The notes: generated from the sequence alone by a model not told the origin. Shown: positions 35,487 to 46,296, numbered from the stretch's first letter. The stretch is DNA of 64,000 bases from Bradyrhizobium sp. 200 (GCF_023100945.1 NZ_CP064689.1:6306001-6370000), one strand, 5' to 3'. Translations and numbers: made by a program.

Positions 35487-36368
35487 ATGAAAGCAGCGTT
35501 TCTTCCGGACCGGGGCGTGGTCAAGGTCAGCGGTGAGGATGCCCGCAACTTCCTCAATGGCCTCGTCACCACAGACATCGCGCTGCTGCAGCCCGGCCTT
35601 GGCCGGTTCGGCGCGCTCTTGACGCCGCAGGGCAAGATCACGTTCGACTTCCTGATCACCGAAGCCCCGGCCGGCCATGGCGGCGGCTTCCTGATCGATG
35701 CGCCCCGCGCGCTGGCGCAGAACCTCGCCGACAAGCTCGGCTTCTACAAGCTGCGCGCCAAGGTCGCGGTAGAGAATATCTCCGACAGCATGGGCGTGCT
35801 GGCGGTTTGGGACGGCGAGCCGGCCGTGAAGCCCGATCTGGCTTTTGCCGATCCGCGGCATGACGCGCTGGGCTGGCGTATTCTCGTGCCCGAAGATCTC
35901 AAGCAGAAGGTGGCCGATCTGATCGGCGCCGATCTCGTCGACAGCGACGCCTATGAGGCCCATCGCATCGCCGCCGGAGTGCCGCGCGGCGGGCTCGATT
36001 TCATGTATAGCGACGCGTTTCCGCACGAGACGAATATGGACCGCCTGCACGGCGTCGATTTCGACAAGGGATGTTACGTCGGCCAGGAAGTGGTGTCGCG
36101 GATGCAGCATCGCGGCACGGCACGTACACGGATCGTACGGGTCACGCTCGAAGATTTCTCGCCGGAGACCGGCGTCGCTGTCCTCGGGGGCGACAAGCAG
36201 CTCGGCACCATGGGATCGACCGCCGGCGGCCACGGCCTCGCGCTGCTCCGGATCGATCGTGTCGCGGACGCGCTCGATGCGGGACTGCCGCTGACGGCCG
36301 GCGGCCTTGCGATTCGCCTGACCGACCCGAACGATATTCGCGTCGCGCCGAAGCAGACCGTCGCATGA
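35487..36368 (+). CDS. ygfZ: YgfZ/GcvT-domain folate-binding protein
   Basis: A 293-aa tetrahydrofolate-binding protein needed for assembly or repair of certain iron-sulfur enzymes. The defining motif KGCYVGQE is at 194-201 with the redox-active Cys196. The N-terminal half shows VSGEDARNFLNGLVTTD, typical of the family. Start ATG 35487. It is followed after 10 bp by tag, with which it probably shares a transcript. Confidence 0.92.
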   Translation: MKAAFLPDRGVVKVSGEDARNFLNGLVTTDIALLQPGLGRFGALLTPQGKITFDFLITEAPAGHGGGFLIDAPRALAQNLADKLGFYKLRAKVAVENISDSMGVLAVWDGEPAVKPDLAFADPRHDALGWRILVPEDLKQKVADLIGADLVDSDAYEAHRIAAGVPRGGLDFMYSDAFPHETNMDRLHGVDFDKGCYVGQEVVSRMQHRGTARTRIVRVTLEDFSPETGVAVLGGDKQLGTMGSTAGGHGLALLRIDRVADALDAGLPLTAGGLAIRLTDPNDIRVAPKQTVA

Positions 36369-36378
36369 GCAAACTCCT

Positions 36379-37005
36379 ATGAGCCGATCTGCGCGCCTGC
36401 ACCCCGACGGCAAGATGCGGTGCCCGTGGCCCGGCGAAGACCCGTTCTACATGGCCTATCACGACACCGAATGGGGCGTGCCGGAATACGACGACCGCGC
36501 CCTTTACGAGAAGCTGATCCTCGACGGCTTTCAGGCCGGGCTTTCGTGGATCACGATCCTGCGCAAGCGCGAAAACTTCCGCAAAGCGTTCGACGATTTC
36601 CAGCCGGACAAGATCGCGCGCTACAACGCCAAGAAAGTCCACGCGCTGATGAACGATGCCGGCATTGTGCGCAACCGTGCCAAGATCGAAGGCGCGGTCA
36701 ACAGCGCCAAGGGCTATCTGAAGATCATGGAAGAAGGCGCGGGCTTCTCCAAATTCCTGTGGGACTTCGTCGACGGCAAGCCCGTCGTCAACCAGTTCAA
36801 GACCACGGCCAGCGTGCCGGCCTCGACGCCGCTCTCGGTCAAGATTTCAAAGGAGCTCGGCGCGCGCGGCTTCAAATTCGTCGGCCCCACCATTGTCTAC
36901 GCCTTCATGCAGGCCACCGGCATGGTCAACGACCATCTGGTCACCTGCTTCTGCCACGAGAACTGCAGCGGCAAACTTCGCAAGCCCCGCCTCAAGGCCA
37001 AATGA
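36379..37005 (+). CDS. tag: DNA-3-methyladenine glycosylase I
   Basis: A 208-aa DNA repair enzyme that removes 3-methyladenine. Family marks: RCPWPGEDPFYMAYHDTEWG (about 14-33) containing the N-terminal Cys/His zinc ligands, QAGLSWITILRKRENFR with the catalytic-site Trp, and the C-terminal NDHLVTCFCHENC zinc ligands. Length is slightly above E. coli Tag. The stop overlaps the next start by four bases (ATGA). Confidence 0.95.
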   Translation: MSRSARLHPDGKMRCPWPGEDPFYMAYHDTEWGVPEYDDRALYEKLILDGFQAGLSWITILRKRENFRKAFDDFQPDKIARYNAKKVHALMNDAGIVRNRAKIEGAVNSAKGYLKIMEEGAGFSKFLWDFVDGKPVVNQFKTTASVPASTPLSVKISKELGARGFKFVGPTIVYAFMQATGMVNDHLVTCFCHENCSGKLRKPRLKAK

Positions 37006-37613
37006 CGGCGCGAAAATCATACCATGTCGCCGACCGCGCCTGGCAGCGGATGCTGTCGGGGCGGCGGCTCGACCTGCTCGACCCCTCCCCGCTCGATATC
37101 GAGATCGCTGATATCGCCCATGGGCTGGCGCGCGTTGCGCGCTGGAACGGGCAGACCAGCGGCGCGCATATTTTCTCGGTGGCGCAGCACACGCTGCTGG
37201 TCGAAACCGTGATGCGCGAGCAGATATCGCGCGTCGACCTCCGTTTCCGGCTTGCAGCACTGCTGCACGACGCGCCGGAATACGTCATCGGCGACATGAT
37301 CTCGCCGTTCAAGGCGGTGCTCGGCGGCGACTACAAGGTGGTGGAGAAGCGCCTGCTGGCGGCGATCCATATTCGCTTTGGTTTACCGCCGGTTCTGGCG
37401 GACGAAATCACCAAGGCCATCAAGGCGGCCGATCGCGGCGCGGCCTATCTCGAAGCCACCCATCTGGCAGGATTTTCACAGGCCGAGGCGAAGCGCCTGT
37501 TCGGCAGGGATCCCGGCCTGCCCGAGGCCACGGTGCGCGATTATCTGACGCCGTGGACCGCGGCGCGGGCCGAGAAGCAGTTTTTGGCGCGATTCAGGCT
37601 GCTACTCGGTTGA
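37002..37613 (+). CDS. HD-domain phosphohydrolase (YfbR-like 5'-nucleotidase family)
   Basis: A 203-aa HD-domain metal-dependent phosphohydrolase. His63 (FSVAQHTLLV), His89-Asp90 (ALLHDAPEYVIGD) and a later Asp in KAADRGAAYLEA form the metal site. The layout matches YfbR-type deoxynucleoside monophosphatases that clear unwanted dNMPs. ATG 37002 overlaps the stop of tag, so translation is coupled with a DNA repair gene. Confidence 0.85.
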   Translation: MTARKSYHVADRAWQRMLSGRRLDLLDPSPLDIEIADIAHGLARVARWNGQTSGAHIFSVAQHTLLVETVMREQISRVDLRFRLAALLHDAPEYVIGDMISPFKAVLGGDYKVVEKRLLAAIHIRFGLPPVLADEITKAIKAADRGAAYLEATHLAGFSQAEAKRLFGRDPGLPEATVRDYLTPWTAARAEKQFLARFRLLLG

Positions 37614-37700
37614 TCGCCCCGCGCAAACCTGCTTTCACCGCCCTACCCGCGGGCCTATAATTGCGACAAAACAGGACCTTCCAAGGAACGAAGGATTGCC

Positions 37701-38207
37701 ATGCTTCACATCTGTTCGCTTGCCGCCCTTCCCGAGACCGTAAGAGCCACCGGCGCCAGCCACATTCTCACCGTGATGGCCAATGTCGATCAGGTGCAGC
37801 GGCCGGCTTCGGTGCTCGAGGCCAACCATCTCCGGGTTTCGATGGACGACATCACCGAGCAGATGGATGGCTTTGTGGCACCGTCAGATCTTCATATCGA
37901 AAGGGTGCTGAATTTCGTCCGCGGCTGGGACCGTAGCGCGCCGATGGTGGTGCATTGCTATGCCGGCATCAGCCGCTCGACGGCGAGCGCCTTTGCCGCC
38001 GCCTGCGCGCTCAATCCGCATCGCAACGAGATCGAGATCGCGCGGCAAATTCGTGCCCGCTCCCCGATCGCCTCCCCCAACCGGCTGATCGTCAGCCTCG
38101 CCGACAAAGCCCTGGGACGCGAGGGCCGGATGCTGCGCGCCCTCGACGAAATGGGCCCCGGCAGCATGACGGTCGAAGGCCGGCCGTTCCAGCTCGATCT
38201 GGACTAG
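37701..38207 (+). CDS. Tyrosine phosphatase family protein
   Basis: A 168-aa protein with the phosphatase P-loop HCYAGISRST (85-94), giving catalytic Cys86 and Arg92, and an upstream general-acid candidate Asp49-Asp50 (RVSMDDITE). Size and motif fit the dual-specificity-like group. Substrate unknown. Single gene; ATG 37701 with an AAGGA-containing leader (AAGGAACGAAGGATTGCC). Confidence 0.88.
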   Translation: MLHICSLAALPETVRATGASHILTVMANVDQVQRPASVLEANHLRVSMDDITEQMDGFVAPSDLHIERVLNFVRGWDRSAPMVVHCYAGISRSTASAFAAACALNPHRNEIEIARQIRARSPIASPNRLIVSLADKALGREGRMLRALDEMGPGSMTVEGRPFQLDLD

Positions 38208-38307
38208 CGGCAGATTTGAACTTTTAGCGGACAACGGCGCACACAGGATTGCAACCAGGCTGCGGACGTGGCCGGTTAACGCTCTGACGCGCCCGCTTGG
38301 AGGCCAG

Positions 38308-41007
38308 ATGTTCGACGATCCCTTCGTTTTCTTCGCGCTTCTGATCGCGATCGTCGCGCTGATTTTCGCGCGGAAGGCCATGAACGAGGTGGCGGAGCTG
38401 CGCCGGCGCCTGGAGGAAATCCAGGCGATGCCGGCGGCAGCCAGTGCGCCCGGGCCTCCGTCGCTCACGCCATTTGAAGCGTTCGAGCAGACCCTGCCGC
38501 CGGCCTCGGCAGCACCGACACCGCCGCCCATCGTTCCCGACGTCGAATCCGTCGCGCCCGGTGCGCCGTCCGAGACGCCAGAGCAGGCCGCAGGCGAAAC
38601 GGCGGCGCCACCGCCGCTGCCGCAGCCCGATCGTGGCTTCGAGGAAACCGTCGGGACGCGCTGGGTGGTGTGGATCGGCGGGCTGACGCTGGCGCTCGGC
38701 GGGTTCTTCATGGTGCGCTATTCGATCGAGGCCGGCCTGCTTGGTCCGGGCGTCCGCACGATGCTCGGCGGCTTGTTTGCCGCGGCCCTGCTGCTGGCAG
38801 GCGAATGGACGCGCCGCAAGGAGAGCGTGTCTTCGATCGCAGCACTGCCGATCGCCAATATCCCGGCGATTTTGACGGCCGCCGGAACGGCAGTGGCATT
38901 CGCCACGGTGTATGCGGCCTATGCGCTGTACGGCTTCCTGGTGCCGGCCACCGCCTTCGTCCTGCTCGGGCTGGTGGCGCTGGGCACGCTTGCCGCGGCG
39001 CTGCTGCACGGGCCTGCCCTCGCCGGCCTTGGCGTCGTCGGCGCCTTCGTGACGCCGATCCTGGTCTCGTCGGACAAGCCGGACTTCTGGGCCCTCTACA
39101 TCTATCTTGCGATCGTCACCGCAGCCGCCTTCGGTCTGGCGCGCGTGAGGCTGTGGCGCTGGCTCGCGGTCACCACGATTGCGTTCGCGCTGCTATGGAC
39201 GTTCCCCTGCCTGCAATGCGGCCCATCGATGGTCGGCCCGCATGCGTTCCATGTGCTCGCCGGTTTCATTCTCGCCGCACTCCTCGTGGTGTGCGGTTTC
39301 ATGTTCGGCCCGCCCGCCGATGAGGGACAGGTCGAGCCGATCTCATCCGGCTCGCTTGCGGCCTATTTGCTGGGCGCAACCTTGATCGTGCTGAACGGCT
39401 TCCATGCTGACGCTGCGATGATCGTGTTCGGCCTGCTGGTGGCCGGCAGTCTCCTGGTCGCCTGGCGCAGCGATGCTGCCACCGGCGCTGTTGGGGCCGC
39501 CGCCGCGCTGGTCTTTGTGGTGTTCGCCGAATGGGCCGTTCGCGCCAATCCCGACATGCTGGTGCTGCCCGGCGGGTCGTTGCAAGGCATCGGGCCGAGC
39601 GCAACGGACGGATCGGTGTCGCTGCACCTGATATCGGCCGCGATCTTCGCCGCGGGCTTTGGCGTTGCAGGATTCCTCGCACAGGGCCGCTTCACGGGGC
39701 CGGTCATACCGGTGATCTGGTCGGCCGCCGCGGTCTTCACGCCGCTGGCGCTTCTGGTCGCGCTCTACGCCCGCATCGCGCATCTCGACCGCTCAATCCC
39801 GTTTGCCATTCTTGCGGTGCTGCTGGCTGTGGCCAATGCCGCTGCGACCGAGATCCTGAGCAAGCGCGAGGGCCGTCCGGGACTGCAGGCCTCGATCGCG
39901 CTGTTTGCGACCGGCACGCTCGCTGCACTGGCGCTGGCGCTGACCTTTGCGCTGGAAAAAGGCTGGCTGACGATCGCATTGGCGCTGATGTCGGCGGGCA
40001 CCGCCTGGATTTCGACGCAGCGCCCGATCGCGTTCCTGCGCGCGCTCGCCGCCATCCTCGCCGGCATCGTAGTGCTGCGGATCGGCTACGAGCCGCGCAT
40101 CGTAGGCGAGGCCGTCGGCACCACGCCGATCTTCAACTGGCTGCTGTGGGGCTACGGCATCCCTGCCGCATCGTTCTGGGCCGGCAGCATCTTCCTGCGC
40201 CGCGGCGGCGATGATGCGCCGCTGCGGACGGTGGAGGCGGCGGCGATCCTGTTCACGGTGCTGCTGGCGTTCATGCAGATCCGCCATGCCGTCAATCAGG
40301 GCGACGTCTATCGCTACAATGCCGGCTTCACCGAAATCGCCCTGCAGGTCTGCGTGGCGCTCGCGATGGCGATCGGGCTCGAGCGCCTGCGCATCCGCAC
40401 CGGCAGCGTCATTCACAACGCCGGCGCCATTCTCCTCACCGTGTTCGCCGGCCTGGCGGCACTGTTCGGATTGTTGGCGTGGCAAAACCCGCTGCTGAGG
40501 TGGATGGATGTCGGCGGCATCGTCATCAACCTCCTGCTGCTCGGCTATGCCCTGCCCGCGGTGCTCGCGCTGCTATTGTCCTATGCCGTGGCAGGCCGCC
40601 GGCCCTACGCCAACACGATCGCGGCGGGAGCGCTCATCCTCGCACTTGCCTATGTGACGTTTGAGATCAGGCGAATTTATCACGGCCCGGTCCTCTCCGA
40701 CGGCCAGACCACTGGCGCCGAGCAATACACCTATTCGATCGCTTATCTCGCCTTCGGCGTCGTACTGCTCGGCACCGGAATTCTCTTCAACTCGCAGCGC
40801 GCGCGGCTGGCGTCAGCGGTCGTCATCGCACTGACGATCCTGAAGGCCTTCCTGATCGACATGTCGACACTGACGGGCGTCTATCGCGCGCTATCGTTCA
40901 TGTGTCTCGGGCTGGTGCTGGTGGCGATCGGCTGGCTGTACCAGCGGATCCTGTTCCGCAGGCAAGCGGCGGCGCCGATCGCCCCTGCCGCTCCGGCAGG
41001 AGGCTGA
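38308..41007 (+). CDS. DUF2339 family polytopic membrane protein
   Basis: An 899-aa protein. An N-terminal helix (FVFFALLIAIVALIFA) precedes a coiled segment (MNEVAELRRRLEEIQ) and a Pro/Ala-rich linker to about residue 110, then ETVGTRWVVWIGGLTLALGG opens roughly 25 membrane helices. This arrangement is that of DUF2339, a family of very hydrophobic proteins of unknown role, thought to be tied to the envelope. It ends four bases before the convergent chemoreceptor gene. Confidence 0.88.
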   Translation: MFDDPFVFFALLIAIVALIFARKAMNEVAELRRRLEEIQAMPAAASAPGPPSLTPFEAFEQTLPPASAAPTPPPIVPDVESVAPGAPSETPEQAAGETAAPPPLPQPDRGFEETVGTRWVVWIGGLTLALGGFFMVRYSIEAGLLGPGVRTMLGGLFAAALLLAGEWTRRKESVSSIAALPIANIPAILTAAGTAVAFATVYAAYALYGFLVPATAFVLLGLVALGTLAAALLHGPALAGLGVVGAFVTPILVSSDKPDFWALYIYLAIVTAAAFGLARVRLWRWLAVTTIAFALLWTFPCLQCGPSMVGPHAFHVLAGFILAALLVVCGFMFGPPADEGQVEPISSGSLAAYLLGATLIVLNGFHADAAMIVFGLLVAGSLLVAWRSDAATGAVGAAAALVFVVFAEWAVRANPDMLVLPGGSLQGIGPSATDGSVSLHLISAAIFAAGFGVAGFLAQGRFTGPVIPVIWSAAAVFTPLALLVALYARIAHLDRSIPFAILAVLLAVANAAATEILSKREGRPGLQASIALFATGTLAALALALTFALEKGWLTIALALMSAGTAWISTQRPIAFLRALAAILAGIVVLRIGYEPRIVGEAVGTTPIFNWLLWGYGIPAASFWAGSIFLRRGGDDAPLRTVEAAAILFTVLLAFMQIRHAVNQGDVYRYNAGFTEIALQVCVALAMAIGLERLRIRTGSVIHNAGAILLTVFAGLAALFGLLAWQNPLLRWMDVGGIVINLLLLGYALPAVLALLLSYAVAGRRPYANTIAAGALILALAYVTFEIRRIYHGPVLSDGQTTGAEQYTYSIAYLAFGVVLLGTGILFNSQRARLASAVVIALTILKAFLIDMSTLTGVYRALSFMCLGLVLVAIGWLYQRILFRRQAAAPIAPAAPAGG

Positions 41008-41011
41008 GCGC

Positions 41012-42982
41012 TCAGGCCACCCTGACCGAGTTGAGGAATTTTCCGACCTCGAGCTTGAGCCGGTTGCTTTCGCTCGACAGCGATTTCGCCGCCGAATGGA
41101 CTTGCGCCGAGGCCGATCCGGTCTCGGTCGCGCCGTGCTGCACATCCGTGATGTTGGAAGAGACCTGCTGCGTGCCGGTTGCGGCGTGCTGGATGTTGCG
41201 GGATATCTCCTGCGTTGCCGCGCCCTGCTCCTCCACGGCGGCGGCAATGGTGGAGGAAATCTCCGACATCCGCCCGATGGTGGCGCCAATCTCCTTGATC
41301 GCCCCCACCGATTCCTGGGTAGCGGCCTGAATGCCCGATATCTGCTGGCTGATCTCGCCGGTGGCCTTCGCGGTCTGCTCGGCCAACGCCTTCACTTCGG
41401 ATGCCACCACGGCAAAGCCACGACCCGCCTCGCCGGCACGCGCCGCTTCGATCGTGGCGTTCAGCGCCAACAGATTGGTCTGGCCGGCGATGGTGTTGAT
41501 CAGTTCGACGACATCGCCGATGCGGCTTGCCGCCTTCGACAGCTCGCTGACGCGGCCATTTGTCTTCTGTGCCTGGTCCACGGCCTCATTGGCAACGCGG
41601 GACGATTCCTGCACCTGACGGCTGATCTCGTTGACCGAGGTGGTCAGTTCCTCGCTGGCGGAGGATACCGACTGCACATTGGCGGATGCTTCTTCAGAAG
41701 CCGCCGCGACAGTAGTCGCGAGACGCTGGGAGCGTTCCGCCGCCTGCGTCAACGTATCGGCCGAGGCTTCCAGTTCTGTCGCAGCCGAGGACACAGTCTC
41801 GACGATCTCTCCAACCGCGCTTTCGAACGCGTCGGCAAGTTCGCGCATATCGGCCTTGCGCCGCTCCGCCTGCCGCTTTTCCGCCGCGAGCTGTTCGGCG
41901 CGCAGCCGCTCCGCTTCGATCATATTGTTCTTGAACACTTCGACCGCTTCAGCCATTTCGCCGATCTCGTCGCGCCGGCCAAGACCCGGTATAGCCATCC
42001 TGACGTCACCACTGGCGAGCCGCGTCATGGCGGATACCATCGAGGCCAGCGCGTTCGAGATCGAGCGGCCGATCAGGAACGACAGGCCGCATACGAGAAC
42101 CACGGATAGCGCAAACGCAATGAGCATCCATACCCTCACGGCATCGCGCGTTGACGCCTCGGCCATTTCGGCTTCGCTGTGGAGCCGCTCGACGCCCTGC
42201 GCGATCTCGACCATCAAGGGTTCAAGGCCCCGAAACGTCTTCATCATGCCGGCGTCATAAGCTGCGGTTTGCTGCGCCGTCTCGGCCCACGCCGCAAACT
42301 CTTTCTGGTACGTCGCCAGTTTCGCGGTTATCTCCGCCATGACCGGCGGAGCAATCGCCACTGCGGAAAGCGCCTTTGAGAATTCGCCGGCGGATTTCTT
42401 GATCTCCGCGACGTATTTCTGATCGCGGCGCAGCATGAAGTCTTTTTCGTTCCGGCGCATCATCAGCATCCAGCTCGTCAGACGCGGCTCGTCGATCTCC
42501 TTGAGCTTGCTTTCGATGTCATGAACGGCGCCGCGCAACGCACCGGACAGGCCCAGAGTTTCGTTGAGGCCCAGCTTGATCTCCGCACTCACCAGGTTTG
42601 TGAAATCGGCGACGTATTTCCTGAAGCCGTCATGCGCGAGCTTGACCTTCTCCGTAAGCGCGCCGAGGTTGGCGGCCCGGGTCAGGCCCTCCAGTCGGCC
42701 GAAATCACGGTCGATCTTGACCACCAACTCGGAATGGGATTTCGCGTAGGTCTCATTACGGCGCTGCTGAAAATTCTTTTCGTTGCGTCGGGCCTCGAGC
42801 ATTTCGATCGAAAGCTGCTTGTTGAGGTCGGAGATCTCACGCGCGCTTTTCGCAACCGTGCGCGAGGCGTCCTGCGACCAGCGTCCAGCCTGATAGATCG
42901 CGCCGAATGTGAGGAGCCCAATCAGTCCGACAATGCCGATTGCCATGACCTTGTGGGTGAGACGAACGGAAAAGCCACTCAT
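41012..42982 (-). CDS. Methyl-accepting chemotaxis protein with HBM-type sensor
   Basis: A 656-aa chemoreceptor. Helix 1 (about 11-31), then a long helical sensor (35-280) with two related segments, [11 protein letters not shown] and [13 protein letters not shown], the signature of the helical bimodular domain known to bind small acids in McpS. Helix 2 (about 285-305), HAMP (306-360) and the signalling domain with the hairpin-tip [23 protein letters not shown] region follow. No CheR-tethering NWETF pentapeptide at the end. Transmits ligand binding to CheA/CheW. No che genes nearby. Confidence 0.92.
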   Translation of the reverse strand: MSGFSVRLTHKVMAIGIVGLIGLLTFGAIYQAGRWSQDASRTVAKSAREISDLNKQLSIEMLEARRNEKNFQQRRNETYAKSHSELVVKIDRDFGRLEGLTRAANLGALTEKVKLAHDGFRKYVADFTNLVSAEIKLGLNETLGLSGALRGAVHDIESKLKEIDEPRLTSWMLMMRRNEKDFMLRRDQKYVAEIKKSAGEFSKALSAVAIAPPVMAEITAKLATYQKEFAAWAETAQQTAAYDAGMMKTFRGLEPLMVEIAQGVERLHSEAEMAEASTRDAVRVWMLIAFALSVVLVCGLSFLIGRSISNALASMVSAMTRLASGDVRMAIPGLGRRDEIGEMAEAVEVFKNNMIEAERLRAEQLAAEKRQAERRKADMRELADAFESAVGEIVETVSSAATELEASADTLTQAAERSQRLATTVAAASEEASANVQSVSSASEELTTSVNEISRQVQESSRVANEAVDQAQKTNGRVSELSKAASRIGDVVELINTIAGQTNLLALNATIEAARAGEAGRGFAVVASEVKALAEQTAKATGEISQQISGIQAATQESVGAIKEIGATIGRMSEISSTIAAAVEEQGAATQEISRNIQHAATGTQQVSSNITDVQHGATETGSASAQVHSAAKSLSSESNRLKLEVGKFLNSVRVA

Positions 42983-43305
42983 GAGGGTTTCCTATTGTCA
43001 AAAAAATCAGTGCAATCGGGGCTAACGCAATACGCCCATGGCTTTGGTCAGCGCCGTTGCGGCCGTGGAAATGCCTAACCAGGAGGCAATATCAATACAG
43101 TCCGAGTTCCTGATTAGTCTTAACGCGAAGTCAGTAGGATTACTGAGAAGACGTAAAACCTTCGCTAAATCCGCATTTATGACGCGCCCGAAACGCAAAT
43201 GCAGACATCGATGCGGACCGGAAATGTTAAGACGGGGCGCAAGGATGGGAGACCCCGGCGCGGGTTGCAACAGGGCGATGCCCAAACGGGCACAGACGTT
43301 CTACT
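42983..43305. other. Spacer between two chemoreceptor genes
   Basis: 323 bp holding the promoter region of the HBM receptor (minus strand). No gene, terminator hairpin or repeat seen. Confidence 0.45.
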
Positions 43306-44994
43306 TCAGGCGGCGCGCACCGACTCGAGGAATTTGGCGACTTCGACCTTGAGGCGGTTGCTGTCGCTCGACAGCAACTGCGCTGCGGAGAGGACGTGCG
43401 ACGAGGCCGTCTCCGTCTCGGTCGCCCCGCGCTGCACATCGGTGATGTTGGCGGAGACCATCTGTGTCCCCATCGCCGCCTGCTGCACGTTGCGGGAGAT
43501 TTCTTGCGTCGCCGCGCCTTGCTCTTCCACGGCGGCCGCGATCGCCGAGGAAATTTCGGAAAGCTTTTCGATCGTGCCGGATATTTCCTTGATGGCCGTG
43601 ACGGAGTCCTCGGTCGCAGCCTGGATGCCGGTGATCTGCTGACCGATCTCGCCGGTCGCCTTCGCGGTCTGTTCGGCCAGCGCTTTCACCTCCGACGCAA
43701 CGACCGCAAAGCCACGCCCGGCTTCACCGGCGCGCGCCGCCTCGATGGTGGCGTTGAGCGCCAGCAGATTGGTCTGGCCCGCGATGTTGTTGATCAATTC
43801 AATCACGTCGCCGATACGGGCAGCCGCCTTCGACAATTCGCCGACGCGGTCGTTGGTCCGTGAAGCCTGATCCACGGCGTCGCTCGCCATCCGCGCAGAT
43901 TCCTGCACCTGCCTGCTGATCTCGTTGACCGACGACGCCATTTCCTCGGTGGCGGATGCGACCGACTGCACATTGGTGGAAGCCTCCTCCGAGGCGGCCG
44001 AGACGGTGGTCGCGAGTTCCTGCGCGCGCTCCGCGGTCGAGGTCAGCGTGCCTGCGGAAGCCTCGAGTTCGGTCGAGGCCGAGGAAACAGTTTCGACGAT
44101 CTCGCCGATCATGGCTTCGAAGCCCCGCGTGATGCTGTCGACGCGGCGGCCGCGCTCGATCTTATCTGCGGCATCGCGGGCGGCGGCCTCGTCGGCAGCC
44201 TTCTTGGCGATCAGCGCATCCTTGAACACCTGCAAGGCGTCCGCCATGGCGCCGATTTCGGTCTTCTCGCCGCGGCGCCTCACTTCGGCGGACAGGTCGC
44301 CGTTTCCCAGCGCCTGCATCGGCTTCACGATGGATGCAATTCCGCTCGAGAGGTCGCGGACCAGATACATTCCGACGCCGATGCCGCAGATGACGACGGC
44401 AGCGACAATGCCCAGCACAAGCCAGAAGGCGAAATTGTAGCCTTCCGCGGCCTGCCGGGTCGCCATGTCGGCGCCCGCATTGTTGAGGTTGATGGATTTT
44501 TCCAGGAACGCATCGGATTCGGCGGCGATGACCGCAACCTTCTTGGAGATGGCCTCGCTCGCCTCGTGGGGAATCCGCCCGATGCTCTGACGCGACAACT
44601 CGATCACCTCCTGGACGCCCGTGATATACTTGTCCCAGGCGCGCGCCCAGTTCTCGTAGATCGCGCGCTCTTCGGGGGAGCTAATCATCGGCTCGTAGGC
44701 CCTGCGATCTTTCGCGATCCTTTCGAGGATGCCGGCCAGTCTCTTGTCGTTGGCAGCTTTCGCCTCCAGCGTTTCGGCCATGACATGGGCGCGGAGCGCA
44801 ATGCGGAACAGGTTGATATCCGCGCGCAGTTCGCCGAGCACCCGGACGCTCGGAAGCCAGCTCGAGGCGATTTCTACCGTGTGGGCGTTGATCGCCTGCA
44901 TGCTGCGGATCGCCAGCAGGCCCATGCCGGACATCGCGATCAGCATGAATGCGATCACCGCGATGACCTTGGCGCGAATCGAAAGTGCGGACAT
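43306..44994 (-). CDS. Methyl-accepting chemotaxis protein with four-helix-bundle sensor
   Basis: A 562-aa chemoreceptor starting [20 protein letters not shown]. Sensor between helix 1 (about 8-28) and helix 2 (about 190-212) is a four-helix bundle of ordinary length, shorter than in the neighbouring receptor. HAMP and signalling domain follow, the latter nearly identical to its neighbour around [20 protein letters not shown]. Chosen start gives a normal cytoplasmic tip; the frame is open 52 codons further up without family content. The pair probably arose by duplication with sensor replacement. Confidence 0.9.
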   Translation of the reverse strand: MSALSIRAKVIAVIAFMLIAMSGMGLLAIRSMQAINAHTVEIASSWLPSVRVLGELRADINLFRIALRAHVMAETLEAKAANDKRLAGILERIAKDRRAYEPMISSPEERAIYENWARAWDKYITGVQEVIELSRQSIGRIPHEASEAISKKVAVIAAESDAFLEKSINLNNAGADMATRQAAEGYNFAFWLVLGIVAAVVICGIGVGMYLVRDLSSGIASIVKPMQALGNGDLSAEVRRRGEKTEIGAMADALQVFKDALIAKKAADEAAARDAADKIERGRRVDSITRGFEAMIGEIVETVSSASTELEASAGTLTSTAERAQELATTVSAASEEASTNVQSVASATEEMASSVNEISRQVQESARMASDAVDQASRTNDRVGELSKAAARIGDVIELINNIAGQTNLLALNATIEAARAGEAGRGFAVVASEVKALAEQTAKATGEIGQQITGIQAATEDSVTAIKEISGTIEKLSEISSAIAAAVEEQGAATQEISRNVQQAAMGTQMVSANITDVQRGATETETASSHVLSAAQLLSSDSNRLKVEVAKFLESVRAA

Positions 44995-45163
44995 GCAGGC
45001 TCTTTCAAACGTTGGAGACTGGCGCCGCGGGATATGAAGGATTGCCGTCAATCTTCGATGCGCCGGGAATATTCGGCAACGGTACGCATCAGGTTCCAAG
45101 CGATGGTTAATTTGGAACTGAGTAGAATTACCCGATTTGCGGAGACGCATGCGGGCTTGAGCG

Positions 45164-45397
45164 CTAACCGATGGATTCGGCGACCAGACGAATCCTGAAC
45201 ACGGGCTTCTTGGCTTCGTCCAGAAGCTCCATCTGCCATTCGGCGTTCTGTTTCAGGCTGCGCGAAAGACCGCCGAGGAGGTTACCGCAGACCCTGGTCA
45301 TCTCGGTCCAGGCGGCCTCGCGGCTTTCGAATTCGGATTCCTGATCGGACGCGCCTGCGTAGCGGCCGTCGCTGATCCGAAAAAAATACAGCGGCAT
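45164..45397 (-). CDS. DUF6894 family small protein
   Basis: A 77-aa protein starting [20 protein letters not shown], the signature of DUF6894: a beta hairpin with FF and DG, an acidic turn, and then a long helix [20 protein letters not shown], ending with a strand pair. Many copies occur per genome in Bradyrhizobium. Function unknown. It lies 169 bp upstream of the second chemoreceptor gene on the same strand. Confidence 0.82.
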   Translation of the reverse strand: MPLYFFRISDGRYAGASDQESEFESREAAWTEMTRVCGNLLGGLSRSLKQNAEWQMELLDEAKKPVFRIRLVAESIG

Positions 45398-45559
45398 GAT
45401 TGATCTCGCGTGTTGGCCCTGCCTCCCAGCCTGCCCTGCCGGTCGCCAGTTGGAACGAGATTCGCTACCAGGACATGAATCCGCCCGCCCGTATGACTAC
45501 GGGCTGGCGTTCGTCAAATGAAATGGATTGGCCGGAGCCGAGACCGACTTGCCGTGCGA

Positions 45560-46177
45560 TCACTCGGTCGAGCGGCGCAGCTCCGGAGCACTCTCGGCCT
45601 TCGCCGGTTCGGATTTGACCTGCTCCGCCTTGGGCTCGGATTTCACCGGCTCGAGCTTGGCGCTCTCGACCGCCGGCGTCTCGACCCGCGCCGATACCTC
45701 GGCACGTGCGTCAGCCGCGCGTGTCTGCTCGTCGTTACGGCGGAGCAGCGAGCGTGGCCGCGCCACGGAACGCGCCATCAGCATCTGCGAAGCGCCCTGA
45801 TGGCGGAAATCGCAATAGGCGAAGCCCATGCCCGAAACCGAACCGCGGAACGAGCGATCGTCACGCTTGTCGAGATTGAAGCACGGCTCGAACGGCAATC
45901 CCTTGATGGAAGCGCAGACGGCCTGTCCGCGAATCTGCAGCGTGTTGCCAGGCAGGCGTACATGGCGGATCGGCCCTGAGCCGCTGAACTGTATGGAGCC
46001 GGCTGCACCGAGATCGTCCATTATACGGCCGGCGCCGCGGGTGCCGTCAAAGCAGGTAAAGGCGAAGACCTTGCCGCTCACAAACCTGCGCGCCTCGTCG
46101 GCATTCATCATCCCGGCCAGCGCAGGAACGATCATCGCACTGGCCGTAACGGCCCCCAGAACCAAACGCGCAAGCAT
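45560..46177 (-). CDS. Exported hypothetical protein with KSEP-rich tail
   Basis: A 205-aa protein. Signal peptide MLARLVLGAVTASAMIVPAL with cleavage near ALAG, a cysteine-containing domain (FTCFDGTRGAGRIM, GQAVCASIKGLPFEPCF, FAYCDFRHQG; about 22-140), and a low-complexity tail with repeated KSEP/KAE units. The start has GGAG 8 nt upstream; the longer frame adds seven residues before the signal. Four cysteines suggest disulfides in the periplasm. I do not know the family name. Confidence 0.7.
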   Translation of the reverse strand: MLARLVLGAVTASAMIVPALAGMMNADEARRFVSGKVFAFTCFDGTRGAGRIMDDLGAAGSIQFSGSGPIRHVRLPGNTLQIRGQAVCASIKGLPFEPCFNLDKRDDRSFRGSVSGMGFAYCDFRHQGASQMLMARSVARPRSLLRRNDEQTRAADARAEVSARVETPAVESAKLEPVKSEPKAEQVKSEPAKAESAPELRRSTE

Positions 46178-46296
46178 GCTGCTACTCCAACTTAACAAAA
46201 GAGCGCGGGCCCCCGCCTTAAAGTATCTTTACCCGCTGCTTACCATACCAACCGTGGCAACATTGGAGCAGGTTGGTTGGTAAAGTCTGAATACCG

